Assembly: GCF_003815675.1 (NCBI RefSeq)
Contig: NZ_CP033918.1
Coordinates: 1,674,001-1,738,000 of the forward strand
Reading direction: 5' to 3'
Source of the DNA: Chryseobacterium sp. G0186
GTDB lineage: Bacteria; Bacteroidota; Bacteroidia; Flavobacteriales; Weeksellaceae
DNA length: 64,000 nucleotides
The position numbers and the translations under genes were made by a program. This document shows, piece by piece, positions 52,170-60,813 of the stretch. The notes beneath the pieces were generated by a model. It did no database searches, was not told the origin of the DNA, and saw only the letters and a list, made by a program, of their open reading frames with translations. Positions within the stretch are counted from its first letter, which is position 1. The number at the start of each line of letters is the position of its first letter.

Positions 52170-54434
52170 ATGAACTATTCGGCAGAGCTAAAAAAATTTG
52201 TAACCAGTCAATATGTATATTCTGCAATCAGAATTACATTAGCCACTGTTCTGCCCTGCCTGGTTCTTGCTCACTTTGGAATTTTAAAAGAATACTTCCT
52301 CTTCCCTCTTGGAACCAGCTTTGTAGCTCTTACCGACCAACCCGGACCTTTCATCCGAAGAAGAAATGCACTTGCCTTTGCTATTTGCTGTTTTGTCTTT
52401 GTGGCACTGATTGCCAGTCTGGTGATGGATTTTAGGGTACTGGTACTCCTTGAAATTGTAGTATTCGGGATGTTTTTCTCCCTGATCGGAGTATACGGGC
52501 AGCGATTGGCTGCTGTGGGTTCATTATCACTGGTTGTATTAGCCATCTTTATTGATGGGCATCTTACAGGAAGTGATATTCTTAAAAGCTTATTGATCTT
52601 TGCCAGCGGATGTATATGGTTTTTATTGATTTTCCTTATCGTAACTACTATCCGCCCCTATAAACTGGCCGGTCAGATGATTGGAGAAAACTATCTTCAA
52701 TTGGCAGAATTTTTAAAGATCAAAGCCAATTACTATCAAAAAAATCCGGATTTTGATAAACTTACCACTCAGGTTATAGCAAAGCAGATTGAAATAAAAA
52801 ACCTTCAGGAGGAAACCAGAGAAACCGTTTTTAAAACAAGAACCATCGTTAATGAATCTACGACAACCAGTCGTTTATTGATGCTGATGTTCCTGAACTC
52901 CATGGACCTTCATGAGAAACTGATGACCTCCGAAAGTGATTACCAAAAGCTACAGCAAAGCTTCGAGGACAGCATGATCCTGGTTAACATCCATGATTAT
53001 CTTAATCTTTTGGCTGAAGAAATCACCAATATCGGGATTGCGCTTCAAAGTGGAACACGGGCAAAGCCTATGTTTAATCTGGAACTAGAGTTAAAGAACC
53101 TCAATTATAATTACTTTGAACTCAGAAATAAACAACTGTCCCCCGACAGCCTTGAAAACTTTATGGTACTGCGTCAGATTCTGATGCGCATCAATGAAAT
53201 TACCAAGGAAATCAACGAAATTTACAAAGTATTCTCACAAAACGTAAAACTGGCAAAAAGTTTATCCACGGGGTTAGACCTAAGAAAGTTTATGCCTAAT
53301 GAGCCGAAACTAAACTCCAAGGTTTTAAGAAATAATATTTCATTATCCTCTTCCCATTTCCGCCATGCAATAAGAATCACCACAGCCCTATTGCTGGGGT
53401 ACCTTTTCTCCATGTTTGATTTTCTGGGACTTGGACATACGTACTGGATATTAATTACCATTACAGCTATCTTAAAGCCTGCCTACTCCATCACCAAAAA
53501 ACGAAATCTGCTTCGTCTCTACGGAACGGTGACCGGGGCCACCATTGCCTATACCATTCTGCATTTCATCCATATCAATAGTGTTTTACTGGCTATTTTA
53601 CTGATCAGCATGGTAATGTGTTTCAGCTTTTTGAAAGGACGTTATTTTTGGGCCGTATTATTCATGACCATCTATGTTTTCCTAAGCTTTAACTTCTTAA
53701 ATCCGGGAAAAGTAGACATCATCTTCAAGGACAGGGTTGTGGATACAGCCATTGCCGGGATCATAGCATTTGTGGTGTCTTATATCGTATTGCCTGTTTG
53801 GGAACATACGCAGAATCTTGACCTGATGAAAAAATCTGCCACAGATAACCTCATCTATTTTCAGAGTGTGATCTCTAAATTTCTACAGGGAGAGTTTGAT
53901 ATTGAAGATTATAAGGTAAAACGAAAAAATGCCATCATTTCCCTGGCCAACCTTTCGGATAATTTCCAGAGGATGATTTCTGATCCTAAAAACCAACAGA
54001 AAAAACTGGAGGTTGTTCATCAGTTTGTAGCCACTTCACATCTTATTACAGCATATACTGCTTCCCTTTCTCAATACTCCAAAAACAACGAAAAGTATCC
54101 GGAGATTGATGCTGAAAGCTGGAGCCGAAAAATAGAAGCTGAAATGCAACAGACCTCAACCTTGCTGAACGGTGATGACGTTAATGAAACCCTTAAGATG
54201 GAAAGCCGTCTTGAGCCGGAGGATTCTTCCATTGAGGATATGCTGATGAAAAGAAAAACCGAAATTGAGGAAAACGAAATTGTAGACCGAAGAGATCCCG
54301 ACAAAATTTCACATTTGACGGAGCTTAAAAACATTCATGATATTTTGGAACTCATCTATGACGTTGCCAAGGAACAGAGAAAAGTGATTGAGAAATACCG
54401 AAGCGAAAAGCATGCTACTCCTCCACAATCGTAA
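52170..54434 (+). CDS. FUSC-family (YccS-like) inner-membrane transporter
   Basis: A 754-residue inner-membrane protein with two membrane blocks of five to six helices (about 15-165 and 395-545). Each is followed by a long cytoplasmic helical domain, the usual architecture of the FUSC/YccS efflux group. Typical are FPLGTSFVALTDQPGPFIRRR in the first block (shown here as FPLGTSFVALTDQPG) and HAIRITTALLLGYL in the second. Aromatic acids are known substrates of relatives; none can be assigned here. The 3' end overlaps the PPTase gene by 20 bp. Confidence 0.88.
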   Translation: MNYSAELKKFVTSQYVYSAIRITLATVLPCLVLAHFGILKEYFLFPLGTSFVALTDQPGPFIRRRNALAFAICCFVFVALIASLVMDFRVLVLLEIVVFGMFFSLIGVYGQRLAAVGSLSLVVLAIFIDGHLTGSDILKSLLIFASGCIWFLLIFLIVTTIRPYKLAGQMIGENYLQLAEFLKIKANYYQKNPDFDKLTTQVIAKQIEIKNLQEETRETVFKTRTIVNESTTTSRLLMLMFLNSMDLHEKLMTSESDYQKLQQSFEDSMILVNIHDYLNLLAEEITNIGIALQSGTRAKPMFNLELELKNLNYNYFELRNKQLSPDSLENFMVLRQILMRINEITKEINEIYKVFSQNVKLAKSLSTGLDLRKFMPNEPKLNSKVLRNNISLSSSHFRHAIRITTALLLGYLFSMFDFLGLGHTYWILITITAILKPAYSITKKRNLLRLYGTVTGATIAYTILHFIHINSVLLAILLISMVMCFSFLKGRYFWAVLFMTIYVFLSFNFLNPGKVDIIFKDRVVDTAIAGIIAFVVSYIVLPVWEHTQNLDLMKKSATDNLIYFQSVISKFLQGEFDIEDYKVKRKNAIISLANLSDNFQRMISDPKNQQKKLEVVHQFVATSHLITAYTASLSQYSKNNEKYPEIDAESWSRKIEAEMQQTSTLLNGDDVNETLKMESRLEPEDSSIEDMLMKRKTEIEENEIVDRRDPDKISHLTELKNIHDILELIYDVAKEQRKVIEKYRSEKHATPPQS

Positions 54435-55029
54435 AGCAATAGTCATCAAAAAACTCTACTCTTGCCTTAAATTCATCTGAAAACTGTTCATCATACACAC
54501 GACAGCTTATCTTGTGAAGATGCTTCAACTCAAAAGGTTTTACTTCATAGTTTTTCTTTAGAGACCAATACTTGGAATGATGGATCTTGTACATACTTTC
54601 CTTTACACTCCAGATGATGGTGTAAAAAGTATCTGCTTTATCTGCCGGAATGAAACCTCTTTCATTTTCATAAGTGAATTTATCAATTACCCTTAAAATC
54701 TTGGGATTGAATTTTTCAACATCTATTCCTATCTTATTTTTAGAAATAGCAATGGCTGCAAACGGAAAAGAATGAGTGATAGAAATTTCTGCATCTTGAG
54801 GGGAAAGAAAAGGTTCTCTTTCTTTATATAGAATTTTAGAATCAGGTTTTAACCCTTTCAGAAGCTTGCGGACCATCAATACCTCCAGCAGTTTTTTAGG
54901 ATGATAATCCTTTACTTTTTCTGCGTTTTCCGGCTCCAGAAGTTCATGAATATCCAGTTCTTCACTTTCATCATACTTCCAAACCAGGATGGTGGCATTA
55001 TCATCTGAAAAATCTCGGTAAAGGGGCAT
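54415..55029 (-). CDS. 4'-phosphopantetheinyl transferase
   Basis: A 204-residue Sfp/AcpT-type enzyme that loads carrier proteins with the phosphopantetheine arm. Family motifs are the acidic GIDVEKFNPKI for Mg2+ binding and IIWSVKESMYKIH; HSFPFAAIAIS precedes them. It could serve fatty-acid ACP or a secondary pathway. It overlaps the convergent FUSC gene by 20 bp; the neighbouring ahcY is on the other strand. Confidence 0.9.
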   Translation of the reverse strand: MPLYRDFSDDNATILVWKYDESEELDIHELLEPENAEKVKDYHPKKLLEVLMVRKLLKGLKPDSKILYKEREPFLSPQDAEISITHSFPFAAIAISKNKIGIDVEKFNPKILRVIDKFTYENERGFIPADKADTFYTIIWSVKESMYKIHHSKYWSLKKNYEVKPFELKHLHKISCRVYDEQFSDEFKARVEFFDDYCFTIVEE

Positions 55030-55095
55030 CGTTTTTTTATTGGATAAAAATAGTGAAAAGAAGTGAAAAACGGAAATGGATAGAAGATCGGAGCA

Positions 55096-55110
55096 GGAAG
55101 TTAGAAGTTA
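55096..55110. repeat. Short inverted partner of the array at 55169
   Basis: Two heptads read GGAAGTTAGAAGTTA, an exact complement of the last 15 bases of the array at 55203-55217. The two could pair across the 92-bp interval. Confidence 0.55.
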
Positions 55111-55168
55111 CAATAAGCCAATTAAGCAAACTATTGACTTTATATTATAAAAAATCACCTATATCCGC

Positions 55169-55217
55169 AACTTCTAACTTCTAACTTCTAACTTCTAACT
55201 TCTAACTTCTAACTTCC
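55169..55217. repeat. Perfect 7-bp tandem array (AACTTCT), seven copies
   Basis: Six perfect AACTTCT units and a final AACTTCC, 15 bp before the stop codon of the HugZ-like gene at 55233. The unit is the complement of the TAGAAGT array at 5364. Confidence 0.95.
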
Positions 55218-55232
55218 ATCCTACCCTCTTTC

Positions 55233-55751
55233 TTATTTAGACTGATGATTCACATCATTTCTATGCTCAATAATTTCAAGATTGGAATCTACAAAATAAG
55301 CACTTCCGAATCCGTTTACATAAGAACCTTTTACAGGCTGTAAAGCAATCAGGATAAAATCTTTCATTTCTGAAATAACATCCACTACTTTCCCGTGGTT
55401 TTCCTTAAGCTTTGCAATAACATTGTTCCATGTTTCTGAATCTCTTTCTATCTGAGAAGTTGTTGCTTCAAGCGTCAGACGTTCACGGGCATAAATCTGT
55501 TTGGTAGCAGATTCATCTTCAATAAACATGACAGAGGTTTTTCTTCCCTCAGAAAGGTTTTTTGTATGCTTGGCCATAAAAGAAACCAAGATATAAAATG
55601 TCTGCTCTACCTGTACAAATGGTGCATAGCTGGAATTGGAATTACCTTCTGCATCCACAGTAGCCAGAATTACACTTTTTGTATTGGCAATCAGTTCTTT
55701 TACTTTGGGAGCAACAGGTTTTGTTTTTTTCTCTGCATTGGTATGATTCAT
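55233..55751 (-). CDS. HugZ-like heme-utilisation protein (PNPOx fold)
   Basis: A 172-residue protein of the pyridoxamine-phosphate-oxidase-like HugZ family, whose members bind or degrade heme. Typical are LIANTKSVILATVDAEG, SYAPFV, SEGRKTSVMFIEDE and YVNGFGSAYFVD. A palindrome of iron-regulator type lies 28 bp upstream of the ATG and fits iron control. The start has a clean N terminus. Heme degradation itself is inferred from the family. Confidence 0.82.
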   Translation of the reverse strand: MNHTNAEKKTKPVAPKVKELIANTKSVILATVDAEGNSNSSYAPFVQVEQTFYILVSFMAKHTKNLSEGRKTSVMFIEDESATKQIYARERLTLEATTSQIERDSETWNNVIAKLKENHGKVVDVISEMKDFILIALQPVKGSYVNGFGSAYFVDSNLEIIEHRNDVNHQSK

Positions 55752-55779
55752 AAGATATTATTTATCAGATAAAAGTAAC

Positions 55780-55800
55780 TATTTAGATTAAGACTAAATA
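55780..55800. promoter_or_regulatory. Candidate iron-responsive operator
   Basis: Half-sites TATTTAG and CTAAATA flank a 7-base centre (ATTAAGA), a 7+7+7 palindrome upstream of the HugZ-like gene. Similar palindromes occur before iron-acquisition genes in Bacteroidota, so a Fur/DtxR-type repressor is plausible. Confidence 0.5.
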
Positions 55801-55869
55801 ATTTTAAGCCATGTTTAATCTCATAAAACTGAAATTGATCTGTCGTTTTTTTATCTTAATTATAAATTG

Positions 55870-55877
55870 TAATTTTG
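55870..55877 (+). promoter_or_regulatory. Candidate -7 element of ahcY
   Basis: TAATTTTG matches TAnnTTTG, 40 bp before the ATG. The -33 position reads TTT. Confidence 0.45.
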
Positions 55878-55917
55878 CCTTTCGTTATCAATTGAATTTA
55901 AAAACTATTCATTACAT

Positions 55918-57231
55918 ATGAGTACTACAACACAATACGTTCCTTATAAAGTTAAGGATATCTCCCTTGCAGAATGGGGAAGAAAAGAAATTACCCTTGC
56001 AGAAGCAGAAATGCCTGGTTTGATGTCTATCCGTGAAGAATACGGACCATCTCAACCGCTTAAAGGAGCAAGAATCGCCGGATGTCTTCACATGACCATC
56101 CAAACGGCTGTGCTTATCGAGACATTGGTAGCTTTAGGAGCTGAAGTTACTTGGTCATCTTGTAATATTTTCTCTACACAGGATCACGCTGCGGCGGCTA
56201 TTGCTGCTGCCGGAATTCCGGTATATGCTTGGAAAGGTTTAAATGAGGAAGAATTTGACTGGTGTATTGAGCAGACTTTATTCTTTGGAGAAGACAGAAA
56301 GCCATTGAACATGATTTTGGATGATGGTGGAGATTTAACAAACATGGTTTTTGATAAATACCCTGAATTCACAAAAGATATCAAAGGTCTTTCTGAAGAA
56401 ACAACTACCGGAGTTCACAGATTGTACGAAAGAATGAAGAACGGAACTTTAGTAATGCCTGCGATCAACGTAAACGATTCAGTGACTAAGTCTAAATTTG
56501 ATAACAAATACGGATGTAAGGAATCTGCAGTAGATGCTGTAAGAAGAGCAACTGACGTAATGTTGGCAGGAAAAAGAGTGGTAGTTTGCGGATACGGAGA
56601 CGTAGGTAAAGGTACTGCTGCTTCTTTCAGAGGAGCTGGTTCTATCGTTACAGTTACTGAAATTGACCCAATCTGTGCGCTTCAGGCTGCAATGGACGGG
56701 TATGAAGTAAAAAGACTGGATACTGTAGTAGATAACGCTGATATCATCATTACTACAACAGGTAACTTCAACATCGTAAGAGGAGAGCATTTCCTTAAAA
56801 TGAAAGATAAGGCTATCGTTTGTAACATTGGTCACTTCGATAATGAAATCGATATGGCTTGGTTAAACCAAAACTATGGTCAGACTAAATCTGAAGTGAA
56901 GCCTCAGGTAGATATCTATACCATTGAAGGAAAAGAAGTAATCATCCTTGCAGAAGGTAGATTGGTAAACCTAGGATGTGCAACAGGACACCCAAGTTTC
57001 GTAATGTCTAACTCTTTCTCTAACCAGACATTGGCACAGATCGAGCTATGGAACAATTCTGCAGCTTACGGAAACGAAGTATACATGCTTCCTAAGCATT
57101 TAGATGAAAAAGTAGCTGCTTTACACCTTAAGAAATTAAGCGTAGAGCTTGAAACTCTTTCTACTGAGCAGGCTGAATATATCGGAGTAGACGTAAAAGG
57201 GCCATTCAAGCCTGAGTACTACAGATACTAA
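55918..57231 (+). CDS. ahcY: Adenosylhomocysteinase
   Basis: A 437-residue cytosolic NAD-dependent enzyme hydrolysing S-adenosylhomocysteine to adenosine and homocysteine, removing the inhibitor of methyltransferases. Family motifs are [32 protein letters not shown], the Rossmann loop [24 protein letters not shown] and the C-terminal [10 protein letters not shown]. Length is normal. A terminator follows. Confidence 0.97.
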   Translation: MSTTTQYVPYKVKDISLAEWGRKEITLAEAEMPGLMSIREEYGPSQPLKGARIAGCLHMTIQTAVLIETLVALGAEVTWSSCNIFSTQDHAAAAIAAAGIPVYAWKGLNEEEFDWCIEQTLFFGEDRKPLNMILDDGGDLTNMVFDKYPEFTKDIKGLSEETTTGVHRLYERMKNGTLVMPAINVNDSVTKSKFDNKYGCKESAVDAVRRATDVMLAGKRVVVCGYGDVGKGTAASFRGAGSIVTVTEIDPICALQAAMDGYEVKRLDTVVDNADIIITTTGNFNIVRGEHFLKMKDKAIVCNIGHFDNEIDMAWLNQNYGQTKSEVKPQVDIYTIEGKEVIILAEGRLVNLGCATGHPSFVMSNSFSNQTLAQIELWNNSAAYGNEVYMLPKHLDEKVAALHLKKLSVELETLSTEQAEYIGVDVKGPFKPEYYRY

Positions 57232-57255
57232 GATTTTACATAAAAATATGATATG

Positions 57256-57287
57256 ATCCCACTATTTTGAAATAGTGGGATTTTTTA
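57256..57287 (+). terminator. Terminator after ahcY
   Basis: A perfect 11-bp stem (ATCCCACTATT and complement) with loop TTGA, followed by TTTTTT. Confidence 0.92.
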
Positions 57288-57333
57288 TGTTTAAACCTAG
57301 CCACATTCCTTATTTTTGAAAACAAAAACTAAC

Positions 57334-58127
57334 ATGAAAAACTACCTATTTCTAGGCATGATGAGCACAGCTATATTCTTTAACAGCTGTAGTACAGGTG
57401 ATGACAATACCAATGATTCTTCAGAAAAAAAATACTTCTGAGTAAAGTTACCACCACTTATATGGGCATTCCTGACACTGTTGAAACAGGCATACTTACA
57501 TTTGAATACAATAATAAGAGACAACTTGTAAAAATGCAATCTAAAGATGGAACCACTACTTTTGAATATAATAATGATAAACCCGTAAAATCAAACTATT
57601 ACAACAAGAAACAGGAATTAGAATATTATGCAGCTTTCAGTTATAATGGAAATCTTCTGACTAGCATCAAAGCAATCTATACAAATCCAGACTTCAACAG
57701 AACTTCTTACTACACGTATAATGCAAGCGGCCAGCTTATATCTTCCAACCTTTGTCAATCTGAGGACTGTACCCATCCAACCACTAGATCATATAGCTAT
57801 GACGGAAATAATATTTCGTCAGAAACTTTTGTACTTGTAGGAACTAACTATAATAACAAAAGAGAATTTTCCTATGATAACAAATTAAACCCATACACCA
57901 ACATCAACAAGTATCTAAGAATTACGATGGAAGGAGCCTATACTTTAAGTAATAGCAATTATATTATAGACAAAAACAGTGTTAAAGACAATGGAAATTG
58001 GGTACTAAGCGAAACCACCACTTACACTTTTGAGTATAATAGTTCGGGATTGCCTGTTAAAGCCATAGGAAAAGGCAGCGACGGAAATCTTTCCGTTCAG
58101 TACAATTATGAATACATTATTCAATAA
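57334..58127 (+). pseudogene. Lipoprotein gene split by a -1 frameshift at an A8 run
   Basis: A lipoprotein whose frame is broken. The first part is 35 residues with signal MKNYLFLGMMSTAIFFNS and Cys19, ending in TGA at 57439. The second part of more than 221 residues continues in the -1 frame to 58127. Adding one A to the run of eight A at 57425-57432 joins the two exactly (…EKKILLSKVTTTYMGIPDT…). The body consists of repeated YD-like strands (FEYNNDKPVKSNYY, YTYNASGQLISS). It could be an inactivated gene, a phase-variable gene, a slippage-dependent gene, or a sequencing error. A terminator follows. Confidence 0.8.
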
Positions 58128-58131
58128 TATT

Positions 58132-58157
58132 AAACTCTCCAATTTGGGGAGTTTTTA
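58132..58157 (+). terminator. Terminator after the split lipoprotein gene
   Basis: AAACTCTCC and GGGGAGTTT form a stem with one G-T pair, followed by TTATCTTT. Confidence 0.7.
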
Positions 58158-58310
58158 TCTTTAGGAGCTAATCCCGCTATCCGCTCATACTCCTCACACC
58201 AACCTTTCCCACACCTCAACCTTTCTACTCTTCCAGCTGTGTTCCGGGGTAACCGCTTCTATCGGGGCTAAGAGAGATCTTAGTTTTAAAATAATCCGTC
58301 ACACGGCTTA
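58158..58310. other. Spacer with CT-rich decayed repeat
   Basis: Around 58185-58240 it is pyrimidine-rich (CTCATACTCCTCACACC, CCTTTCTACTC), like the decayed tract at 15112. No gene is apparent. The double-hairpin copy D follows. Confidence 0.35.
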
Positions 58311-58377
58311 ATTCAATAGGAACGGACTTTAGTCCGTTTTCTCATTAACCGGTTACTCTATTGGCTTTAGCCAAAAC
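58311..58377 (-). repeat. Double-hairpin element, copy D (reverse)
   Basis: On the minus strand it begins GTTTTGGCTAAAGCCAATAG and ends GTTCCTATTGAAT. The second stem is ACGGAC-TAAA-GTCCGT. It differs from copy C by one further compensated pair at the stem base. Confidence 0.8.
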
Positions 58378-58506
58378 ATAGTAAATTGGAAATTCAATCC
58401 CATCTTAAAAATTAATCCTGTTCCGTATTTTGCCCATATTTTTTCGCTGTTATGGTGAATTTAACAAAAAATGAATATATTTAGTGCCTAAACAAAACAT
58501 TAATTC

Positions 58507-58899
58507 ATGAAAAAACAAAAAGTATCGAATGCATTTGTTGCGGCATCTTGGGTTGCATTGGGAGCAGGAATGATTGGTTTTATTGTAGGTCTTGCAAGAG
58601 CCGAAATGCTATTGAATGAGAAAGGGTACTACTTCACCATTCTATTATACGGTTTATTTGCTGTTGTCTCTTTACAAAAAGCAGTTCGTGACAGGTTAGA
58701 AAACATTCAGGTAACTGATATCTACTATGGAATCTGTTGGTTTGCCACCTTATCATCCATTGTATTACTCGCCATCGGACTTTGGAATGCCACCCTACTT
58801 CCAAGTGAAAAAGGATTCTATGCATTTGCATTTCTACTGGCCCTTTTTGGTGCTATTGCCGTCCAAAAGAACACAAGGGATAATATGCTTCAGGAATAA
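58507..58899 (+). CDS. YiaA/YiaB-family inner-membrane protein
   Basis: A 130-residue membrane protein with four helices arranged as two repeats (VAASWVALGAGMIGFIVGL with AEMLLNEKGYYFTILLYGLF, then YYGICWFATLSSIVLLAIGL with LLPSEKGFYAFAFLLALFG). The NEKGYYF/SEKGFYA words mark the duplication typical of YiaA/YiaB. The function is unknown in the family. A terminator follows. Confidence 0.9.
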   Translation: MKKQKVSNAFVAASWVALGAGMIGFIVGLARAEMLLNEKGYYFTILLYGLFAVVSLQKAVRDRLENIQVTDIYYGICWFATLSSIVLLAIGLWNATLLPSEKGFYAFAFLLALFGAIAVQKNTRDNMLQE

Positions 58900-58902
58900 G
58901 AC

Positions 58903-58930
58903 AAAAACTCTCCAATAGTGGAGAGTTTTT
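58903..58930. terminator. Terminator after the YiaA-like gene
   Basis: AAAAACTCTCC and GGAGAGTTTTT form a perfect 11-bp stem. Confidence 0.88.
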
Positions 58931-58997
58931 CACTGTATACAATACTTGCCTATTAGTAATAAACAATACTTTTAAATTCATCAAAAAATAAAATAAG

Positions 58998-59027
58998 AAA
59001 GCCTCACTGTAGTTAGTGAGGCTTTTA
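58998..59027 (-). terminator. Terminator of purE
   Basis: AAAGCCTCACT and AGTGAGGCTTT flank a 6-base loop, 21 bp beyond the purE stop codon; T-runs lie on both sides. Confidence 0.85.
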
Positions 59028-59047
59028 TTTTTAAGTTTAAAAACTTT

Positions 59048-59557
59048 TTATTTATCAAAATGGTTGGGGTGCTGATTTTTAATATCATCCACTGTTCCCA
59101 GTACTTTATCTTTTAAAGAATCCTGATATTTTTGAAGTTTTGCAGCAACTTCCTCATTACTGCTTCCCAAAATCTTGGCGGCTAAAATCCCTGCGTTCAA
59201 TGCTCCGTTCAACGCTACTGTTGCCACCGGAATCCCGCCCGGCATCTGAAGAATTGATAATACAGAATCCCATCCGTCAATAGAATTGCTTGACAAAATA
59301 GGAACTCCAATTACAGGAAGTGTTGTACAGCTTGCCACCATTCCCGGAAGGTGTGCAGCTCCTCCAGCTCCGGCAACAATTACCTTTAGACCTCTTTCCT
59401 TGGCAGTCTTCGCATAATCAAACATCCTTTCCGGTGTTCTGTGTGCTGAAACTACGGTCAATTCATATGGAATATCCAGACTTTTCAGAAAATTTGCTAC
59501 CTGTTCCATAATCGGCAGATCACTCTGACTGCCCATAATAATACCTACCATCTTCAA
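59048..59557 (-). CDS. purE: N5-carboxyaminoimidazole ribonucleotide mutase
   Basis: A 169-residue class I PurE catalysing rearrangement of N5-CAIR to CAIR in purine synthesis. Substrate-binding motifs are IMGSQSDLPIM, VVSAHRTPERMFDYA and VAGAGGAAHLPGMVA, then SILQMPGGIPVATVALNG. purK, its usual partner, is not in the window; the upstream gene is an unrelated divergent transporter. Confidence 0.96.
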   Translation of the reverse strand: MKMVGIIMGSQSDLPIMEQVANFLKSLDIPYELTVVSAHRTPERMFDYAKTAKERGLKVIVAGAGGAAHLPGMVASCTTLPVIGVPILSSNSIDGWDSVLSILQMPGGIPVATVALNGALNAGILAAKILGSSNEEVAAKLQKYQDSLKDKVLGTVDDIKNQHPNHFDK

Positions 59558-59720
59558 TTTTTATTAGATGTTCAAAGATAAAAAATTAAAATTTAAAGTT
59601 GACAACCGGAAGCTGAAAGGTATTGTACGCTTCAGTTTCTTCCATCTTCCCGTATTTAATTCTTTTCTGTATCATCAAAAATCACCTCAACTGTATCCAT
59701 TCTATTCGTAAAAAAACAGC

Positions 59721-59728
59721 TAGTTTTG
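59721..59728 (+). promoter_or_regulatory. Candidate -7 element of the EamA gene
   Basis: TAGTTTTG matches TAnnTTTG. It would place the start site near 59735, downstream of the TTG at 59730, so translation should begin at the TTG at 59751. Confidence 0.45.
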
Positions 59729-59750
59729 TTTGTTATACTCCAGATTTACC

Positions 59751-60659
59751 TTGAAAGATTATAAACTTATTTTCGCAGTTCTTACCGTCGCCATTGTTTG
59801 GGGAACTACATTTTTAGCCATCCGGGTGGCTGTAGAAACTATTCCGGCATGGTTTGTCGCAGGAATCCGTCAGTTTTTGGCTTCTGTCATTATGCTTATT
59901 CTATTGCTTTCAAGAAAGGAATTCAAATGGATCGGCTGGAAAAGCCTGGGCTACCAAATTATTTTTGCAACCCTTATGCTTGTAATCGCTAACGGGATGA
60001 CTACCGTTGCCGAGGAAACAGTATCTAGCAGCCTTGCCTCTTTGATCAGTGCCTGTTCTCCAATTCTTGTATTTTTGGGAAGTGTGGCTGTTGGATTACA
60101 GAAATTCAGTTTTCGGGCTCTTATCGGGGTTCTGATGTGCTTCAGTGGAATTTTGTTTATTTTTTGGGATGGTATTTCAGATCTTGCCAATCCGGATTAC
60201 AGAATGGGAATGATATTCCTTTTTTGTGCTATTGCAGGATGGGCCTCAGGAACTATTTTCACCAAGAAACTCAATATCCAAAGCGGAAACATCACCCTGA
60301 ACCTGTTCTATCAGTTCCTGTTTGCAGGAATTGTTCAGATAATCCTGGCCTTAGTGTTTTCTGAAAACTATAACTTCGGAAACTGGACGTTGAAAAGTAT
60401 TTCGGCCATGTTGTATCTTTCTATTTTTGGTTCTGTAGCTGCTTTTTTCGCATTCCATTATGCCTTAACAAAGATTTCACCGGTACAGGTTTCCATTTTG
60501 GCTTATATCAATACGATTATTGCCATATTTTTAGGCTGGCTTATTATGAATGAACCTATCTCGTTCAAATTTATTCTGGCGGCTGTTCTAATTATTTGTG
60601 GTGTATTTATCATCAATTATAAGCCGGAAATGTTTAAAAAGCAGAAAGTAGTACAATAA
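59751..60659 (+). CDS. EamA-family (DMT) transporter
   Basis: An inner-membrane drug/metabolite transporter of about 302 residues with ten helices in two EamA repeats. The first is marked by AIVWGTTFLAIRVAVETIP and SLASLISACSPILVFLG, the second by AIAGWASGTIFTKKL and ISPVQVSILAYINTIIAIFLG. There is no ATG near the N terminus. A TTG at 59751 (LKDYKLIF) is preferred over the TTG at 59730, which falls at the promoter. The substrate is unknown. Confidence 0.85.
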   Translation: MKDYKLIFAVLTVAIVWGTTFLAIRVAVETIPAWFVAGIRQFLASVIMLILLLSRKEFKWIGWKSLGYQIIFATLMLVIANGMTTVAEETVSSSLASLISACSPILVFLGSVAVGLQKFSFRALIGVLMCFSGILFIFWDGISDLANPDYRMGMIFLFCAIAGWASGTIFTKKLNIQSGNITLNLFYQFLFAGIVQIILALVFSENYNFGNWTLKSISAMLYLSIFGSVAAFFAFHYALTKISPVQVSILAYINTIIAIFLGWLIMNEPISFKFILAAVLIICGVFIINYKPEMFKKQKVVQ

Positions 60660-60726
60660 ATAGGCTGATAGGTAAAGTACATAAAAATTTGAAAAACAAA
60701 CACTTATGTATATTTTTTAAGGTGGA

Positions 60727-60753
60727 AACCCGGAAATTTAACGGGTTGTTTAT
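60727..60753 (+). terminator. Weak terminator after the EamA gene
   Basis: AACCCG and CGGGTT flank a 9-base loop, followed by GTTTATCC. Confidence 0.45.
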
Positions 60754-60813
60754 CCATTTGTAATTTGCCTCTCCATCATTTTTTTCCTATATTGTATACT
60801 CAACCTACACGAT

